From NCBI GenBank assembly GCA_012517865.1, contig JAAYUC010000008.1:85767-149766 (forward strand): DNA of 64,000 nucleotides, read 5' to 3'. The stretch's first letter is position 1; the number at the start of each line of letters is the position of its first letter. Positions 60,837-64,000 of this stretch are shown here, piece by piece. The notes under the pieces are model-generated. The model worked only from the letters and a program-made list of their open reading frames with translations, was not told the origin of the DNA and made no database searches. Made by a program: the position numbers and the translations under genes. Source of the stretch: Chloroflexota bacterium. GTDB taxonomy: Bacteria > Chloroflexota > Anaerolineae > Anaerolineales > Anaerolineaceae.

Positions 60837-61394
60837 ATGACACTGAAAATCGATGTTTTCACGAAAGATTTAGACCTCACGGACAAAATCCACGATTACG
60901 TTACAAAGAAAGTTTCCCGATTGCAAAGGTTCCTGAACGAAATTGGCGACTGCAGGGTAGACCTGGCCTATGCCAAGACTGCCAGAAATGCCGCTGACCG
61001 ATTTATCGCTCAGATAACAATCCGGGGAAAGGGGTTTATCTTGCGCTCCGAAGAACGCGCGGATGGCATATTTGCTGCCATCGACGCGACTGTTGACAAA
61101 ATGACGCGGCAGATCGAACGCTTCAAAGGCAAACATTGGGACCACCGAACTGATTCCGATACGGCTATTGCGGCCGAACCTATAGAAGAAGCGGCGGAAG
61201 AAACTGCTCCATTGATCGTGCGCCGCAAGAGCTTTACGCTAACTCCCATGGACGAGGCCGAAGCGCTTGAGCAGCTTCAGCTGCTGGGGCATGAAGATTT
61301 CTTCGTGTTTTTCAATGCCAATACCAATAAGATTAATGTCCTCTACAAACGGCGCGACGGAACCTACGGGTTAATCGATCCGATTGTGGGGTAA
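60837..61394 (+). CDS. hpf: Ribosome hibernation promoting factor, long form
   Basis: Protein of 185 residues; the ATG at 60837 fits GAGGAGG five bases upstream, rather than the ORF-track GTG. Residues 1-100 are the RaiA/YfiA-like domain (DLTDKIHDYVTKKVSRLQRF; ITIRGKGFILRSEERADGIFAAIDATVDKM). After an acidic linker the C-terminal dimerisation domain follows (VRRKSFTLTPMDEAEALEQL, HEDFFVFFNANTNKINVLYKR). Long HPF forms 100S ribosome dimers in stationary phase and protects ribosomes. It has its own promoter and terminator. Confidence 0.96.
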   Translation: MTLKIDVFTKDLDLTDKIHDYVTKKVSRLQRFLNEIGDCRVDLAYAKTARNAADRFIAQITIRGKGFILRSEERADGIFAAIDATVDKMTRQIERFKGKHWDHRTDSDTAIAAEPIEEAAEETAPLIVRRKSFTLTPMDEAEALEQLQLLGHEDFFVFFNANTNKINVLYKRRDGTYGLIDPIVG

Positions 61395-61410
61395 GCTTAT
61401 ACAAGCGTTG

Positions 61411-61438
61411 GGCAGCCCTTCCGCAGGGCTGCCTTTTT
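61411..61438 (+). terminator. Rho-independent terminator after hpf
   Basis: GGCAGCCCT and AGGGCTGCC pair around TCCGC and run into TTTTT. Confidence 0.92.
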
Positions 61439-61463
61439 GATTAATATACACCCAGGAGATACT

Positions 61464-62087
61464 ATGGACTGTGATAAACCATTATTCCGCGCAGCGGATT
61501 TATTTTGTGAAACCGAGATGGATTATGACAAGATTCAACGGGCCACCACCAAAATTTTGGAGGGAATCGGCGAAAATCCGGAACGCGAGGGTCTGCTAAA
61601 AACCCCTTCCCGGGTAGCAAAAGCTTACGGGGAAATCCTGGCCGGCTACCGCATGGATCCAGAAGCGCTGGTGAACAATGCCTTATTCACCGTGGATTAT
61701 GACGAAATGGTGATTGTGAGGGGCATCGAGTTTTACAGTATGTGCGAGCACCATATGCTTCCGTTTTACGGAATTGTTCATGTCGCGTATATCCCCTCTG
61801 GAAAAGTGATAGGCCTTTCCAAAATACCTCGCATTGTGGAAATGTTCTCCCGGCGGCTGCAAGTGCAGGAAAGAATGACCATCCAGATAGCGGATTTTCT
61901 TCAGGCAACACTCCAACCCAAAGGCGTGGCGGTGGTCGCGGAAGGGAAGCATTTGTGCATGATGATGCGCGGCGTAAAGAAACAGGATGCCAGCATGACA
62001 ACTTCCCACATGCTGGGCGCGTTCAGGGACCAGTTATCCACGCGTATGGAGTTTCTGAATCGTATCTCGGCGGATCTGAAGCTTTAG
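61464..62087 (+). CDS. folE: GTP cyclohydrolase I
   Basis: Zinc enzyme of 207 residues that converts GTP to dihydroneopterin triphosphate, the first step of folate synthesis. The ATG at 61464 follows AGGAG by a few bases; the ORF-track start is upstream. Zinc ligands are in [11 protein letters not shown] and HLCMMMRGV. The substrate-binding [19 protein letters not shown] and [12 protein letters not shown] are intact. It ends in a 4-bp overlap with the converging folB gene. Confidence 0.97.
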   Translation: MDCDKPLFRAADLFCETEMDYDKIQRATTKILEGIGENPEREGLLKTPSRVAKAYGEILAGYRMDPEALVNNALFTVDYDEMVIVRGIEFYSMCEHHMLPFYGIVHVAYIPSGKVIGLSKIPRIVEMFSRRLQVQERMTIQIADFLQATLQPKGVAVVAEGKHLCMMMRGVKKQDASMTTSHMLGAFRDQLSTRMEFLNRISADLKL

Positions 62088-62443
62088 AGATTGGCTTTTC
62101 GGCGGAAGATTTCGACGCCAACTCGGGCTGTGTCGGAAACCTTTTTGGGCTTTTCCACCCGAACACGGACAGCATCCAGGGGAAAGTTGGCCAGAAGGTA
62201 ACTGGCTAAATGCTCTGCCAGCGCTTCGACGGTATGAAACTGGGTATTGGAAACTTGCTCGCTGACAGCGCGGGCGACAGTTGAATAGTTGGTTGTGTCG
62301 CTGATGCTGTCGCTTACGCCTGCCGGATGCAAATCGCGGTAGAGGATGAGATTGATGAACAGTATTTGCGGCTTATCGCGTTCAGGATGTTTAACGCCAA
62401 TGATGCCTGTAGTTTGTAGATCGGTGATAAGTATTTTGTCCAT
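62084..62443 (-). CDS. folB: Dihydroneopterin aldolase
   Basis: Protein of 119 residues of the FolB/FolX family. Residues: [25 protein letters not shown] at the start, a conserved Glu in [13 protein letters not shown], and the terminal [20 protein letters not shown], with a Lys in the active-site region. It splits dihydroneopterin to 6-hydroxymethyl-dihydropterin and glycolaldehyde. AGAGGCTG precedes the ATG. It converges with folE, giving folate genes on both strands. Confidence 0.93.
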   Translation of the reverse strand: MDKILITDLQTTGIIGVKHPERDKPQILFINLILYRDLHPAGVSDSISDTTNYSTVARAVSEQVSNTQFHTVEALAEHLASYLLANFPLDAVRVRVEKPKKVSDTARVGVEIFRRKANL

Positions 62444-62482
62444 GGCAGCCTCTGGTTTATTTTACTTCGAATAGGCGGTCCC

Positions 62483-63886
62483 GTGAAAATTGTCTGCTTT
62501 TCCATTAACCCGGTTTTTCCTGACCGCATTACTGGCGGAGCCTCCAAGCATCTGATGCGTCTGGTCCAGTACCTGGCCGGGCAGGGTCATCAGGTCGTTT
62601 TGCTCGCGGCGGAAGCTGTTGGAGGACAGGAAGTTTTCGCTCTGGGCGAGAGGATTTTGGTTAAGCCAGTCTTGCCCTTCCATCTGCCTTTTCCCCAGCC
62701 TTACCTCATTGCGCCAGGCGACCTGGCGCGTTTATGCGAGCTCATCGCTGAAGAACTCAGAAGCGCGGACAGGTTTTATATTCACGATGGCGAACTTCTC
62801 CTGCCTTTTCTCTACAGCGACGTGCCGACGGTCATCTCATTCCGGGATAATTTCTATCCGGAATCCATTCTTGGCTCTTTCATCAACCAGGCTGATGAGA
62901 TAATCGCCGTATCCAATTTTTCAGCAGCCGCGCTGCGGGCGTCCGCGGGGAGAGTACTGCCGGAAATAGCCAACCGCATCCATACAGTCCTGAACGGCAT
63001 TGACCCGGAAATCTTTTTTCCCACAGACCCAAGTCCCATTTTCCACCGCTTTGGCCTGGACCCTGAAAAACACAGGATTATTCTGCACCCCCACCGTCCG
63101 GAGCCGGGCAAAGGCCTCCTGGAGACAATCCAGGTGGTGGAGATTCTGGTTCGGGACTTTGGGATTGAAGGAATCCGTGTGTTAGTTCCGCAGTGGTTGG
63201 AACTGATGAACGGCGAAGCCGAAAGCGAATTCCATAGACTCATTACCGCTGAACTGAGCCGGCGCGGGCTAACGGAGAACTTCATTTTCCACGACTGGTT
63301 AAGCCAATCCGATATGGCAGCCTACTACTCCGCGGGAGAAGTAACCCTTTGCCTTGGGAATATGGTCGAAGCTTTTGGGAATGTCGCTTATGAATCGCTG
63401 GTATGCGGGACCCCATCCATCGCCGCGCGGGTAGGAGTGCACCGCAGCCAGCTTCCGGATGAATTGATTGACAAGGTGGATTATGGAGACGCGCGCGCAG
63501 CCGCGGCTGCCGCGGCGCAAATTCTGATGAAAAGAAGCCGGGTGGAAGGGGAACGTCTTGAAAGAATCCGCGAAGCATTTTCGCTCAGCAGGCAGCTGCA
63601 GTCATACGCCAGAATTATCAGCGAAGCCAAAAAACGAAAACCGCCAATCAGCGAGCCGCTCAGCATTGACGAAAACACGCGTTTTGCCTTAGCGCCGTGG
63701 TGTTACCTTAGCGAAAAAGGTTTCTTCCAGGATTATCACGCGCGTTATTACGATATTCCCAGTCTCAAGGAATTGTTAAGCCTATCAAGCGTGATTACAC
63801 CAGAGACCCGCGCGTATTGCGGAGTACAGCTGGAACTGGCAGTGGCCTGGTATCAGCTAGGAATCATCATCCCAATTCGGGATTAA
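62483..63886 (+). CDS. Glycosyltransferase family 4-type (GT-B fold)
   Basis: Protein of 467 residues starting with GTG. The N-terminal half opens VKIVCFSINPVFPDRITGGASKHLMRLVQYLAGQGHQVVLLA. The C-terminal donor domain has RIILHPHRPEPGKGLLETIQVVEIL and EAFGNVAYESLVCGTPSIAARVGVHRSQL, with the E(x7)E pattern around EAFGNVAYE. The last 100 residues are an additional helical part of unknown role. The sugar donor is not known. The gene ends by overlapping the converging SDR gene by a few bases. Confidence 0.85.
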   Translation: MKIVCFSINPVFPDRITGGASKHLMRLVQYLAGQGHQVVLLAAEAVGGQEVFALGERILVKPVLPFHLPFPQPYLIAPGDLARLCELIAEELRSADRFYIHDGELLLPFLYSDVPTVISFRDNFYPESILGSFINQADEIIAVSNFSAAALRASAGRVLPEIANRIHTVLNGIDPEIFFPTDPSPIFHRFGLDPEKHRIILHPHRPEPGKGLLETIQVVEILVRDFGIEGIRVLVPQWLELMNGEAESEFHRLITAELSRRGLTENFIFHDWLSQSDMAAYYSAGEVTLCLGNMVEAFGNVAYESLVCGTPSIAARVGVHRSQLPDELIDKVDYGDARAAAAAAAQILMKRSRVEGERLERIREAFSLSRQLQSYARIISEAKKRKPPISEPLSIDENTRFALAPWCYLSEKGFFQDYHARYYDIPSLKELLSLSSVITPETRAYCGVQLELAVAWYQLGIIIPIRD

Positions 63887-64000
63887 ATTCCCTCACCGCC
63901 GTCAACCCGAATTATTGTGCCGGTCATAAAGTCCTGGTCCAGTATATGCAGGACATTTTGAGCAATGATTTCGGGGCTTCCCACGCGTTTAAGCGGAATG
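63883..64000 (-). CDS. SDR-family oxidoreductase, C-terminal end (cut by window edge)
   Basis: Minus-strand frame ending at 63883. The visible 38 residues read IPLKRVGSPEIIAQNVLHIL, then DQDFMTGTIIRVDGGEGI, the usual end of FabG-like short-chain dehydrogenases. As it lies beside folE and folB, it may be a FolM-type dihydrofolate/dihydromonapterin reductase; this is a guess from position. The overlap with the glycosyltransferase stop is three bases. Confidence 0.8.
   Translation of the reverse strand, partial: IPLKRVGSPEIIAQNVLHILDQDFMTGTIIRVDGGEGI

Overview
The window looks like part of a chromosome from an Anaerolineae-type Chloroflexota bacterium. This is inferred from the gene content and style, not from a marker-gene tree. 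The pointers are a split pair of B12-type radical SAM/DUF2344 proteins, many lipoproteins with Thr/Pro-rich stalks, an SPFH protein with a C-terminal HTH module, a GSI-alpha glutamine synthetase, and housekeeping genes of a monoderm kind. Coding density is high and genes sit in short operons on both strands. I see no prophage, insertion sequence, CRISPR array or plasmid function.

Layout. 1-5.7 kb (minus): a tight cluster fmdB-like / SDR / mrfA helicase / mrfB (cut by the window edge), then an SDR-type threonine dehydrogenase and a SpoIIE-type phosphatase. 5.7-12.4 kb (plus): a secreted EEP-family nuclease lipoprotein, a lipoprotein of unknown function, and a sugar ABC importer (two permeases and a binding protein, no ATPase). 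12.4-19 kb: ssrA (tmRNA), ligA, tRNA-Arg, and an operon FAH hydrolase / radical SAM / DUF2344 / HIT, then tRNA-Val. 19-24.2 kb (minus): a three-gene recombination or repair complex with a degenerate helicase, an active UvrD-type helicase and a separate Fe-S PD-(D/E)XK nuclease, resembling a split AddAB. 24.2-30.8 kb: ADP-forming acyl-CoA synthetase, tRNA-Thr, dinB, gyrB. 30.8-36.2 kb: membrane proteins, an MBL hydrolase and a large anchored surface protein. 36.2-40.4 kb: bcp, rsfS, thpR, and glnA preceded by a glmS-class ribozyme. 40.3-48.7 kb (plus): mtaB, then rpmH-rnpA-yidD-propeller lipoprotein-yidC-khpB-pdp, and typA. 49.7-54.6 kb: a surface-polysaccharide set (GT-C enzyme, Wzz-like, O-antigen-ligase-like). 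54.7-64 kb: fni, an acyl carrier protein, sucCD, an SPFH module, a pilin-like miniprotein, comF, hpf, folE, folB, a glycosyltransferase and the end of an SDR gene.

The most striking item is at 38049-38236. This RNA carries the conserved core and every pairing I could test of the glmS self-cleaving ribozyme: the cleavage-site AGCG, GACGAGG, AUCGA, AGCGGAUGCC, P3, P4 with a GCGA-capped hairpin, and the P3-loop pseudoknot. It also has two extra hairpins inserted in the core. The gene downstream is glutamine synthetase (glnA), not glmS. If it is active, glucosamine-6-phosphate would control synthesis of glutamine, the amino donor for glucosamine-6-phosphate.

Second, four unrelated genes have a -10 element exactly 6 nt before the ATG and no Shine-Dalgarno sequence, which predicts leaderless mRNAs. 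Several start codons differ from the ORF track (glnA GTG 38298, gyrB GTG 29755, rsfS CTG 37108). Two genes too short for the track were added: rpmH and a 45-residue pilin-like protein.
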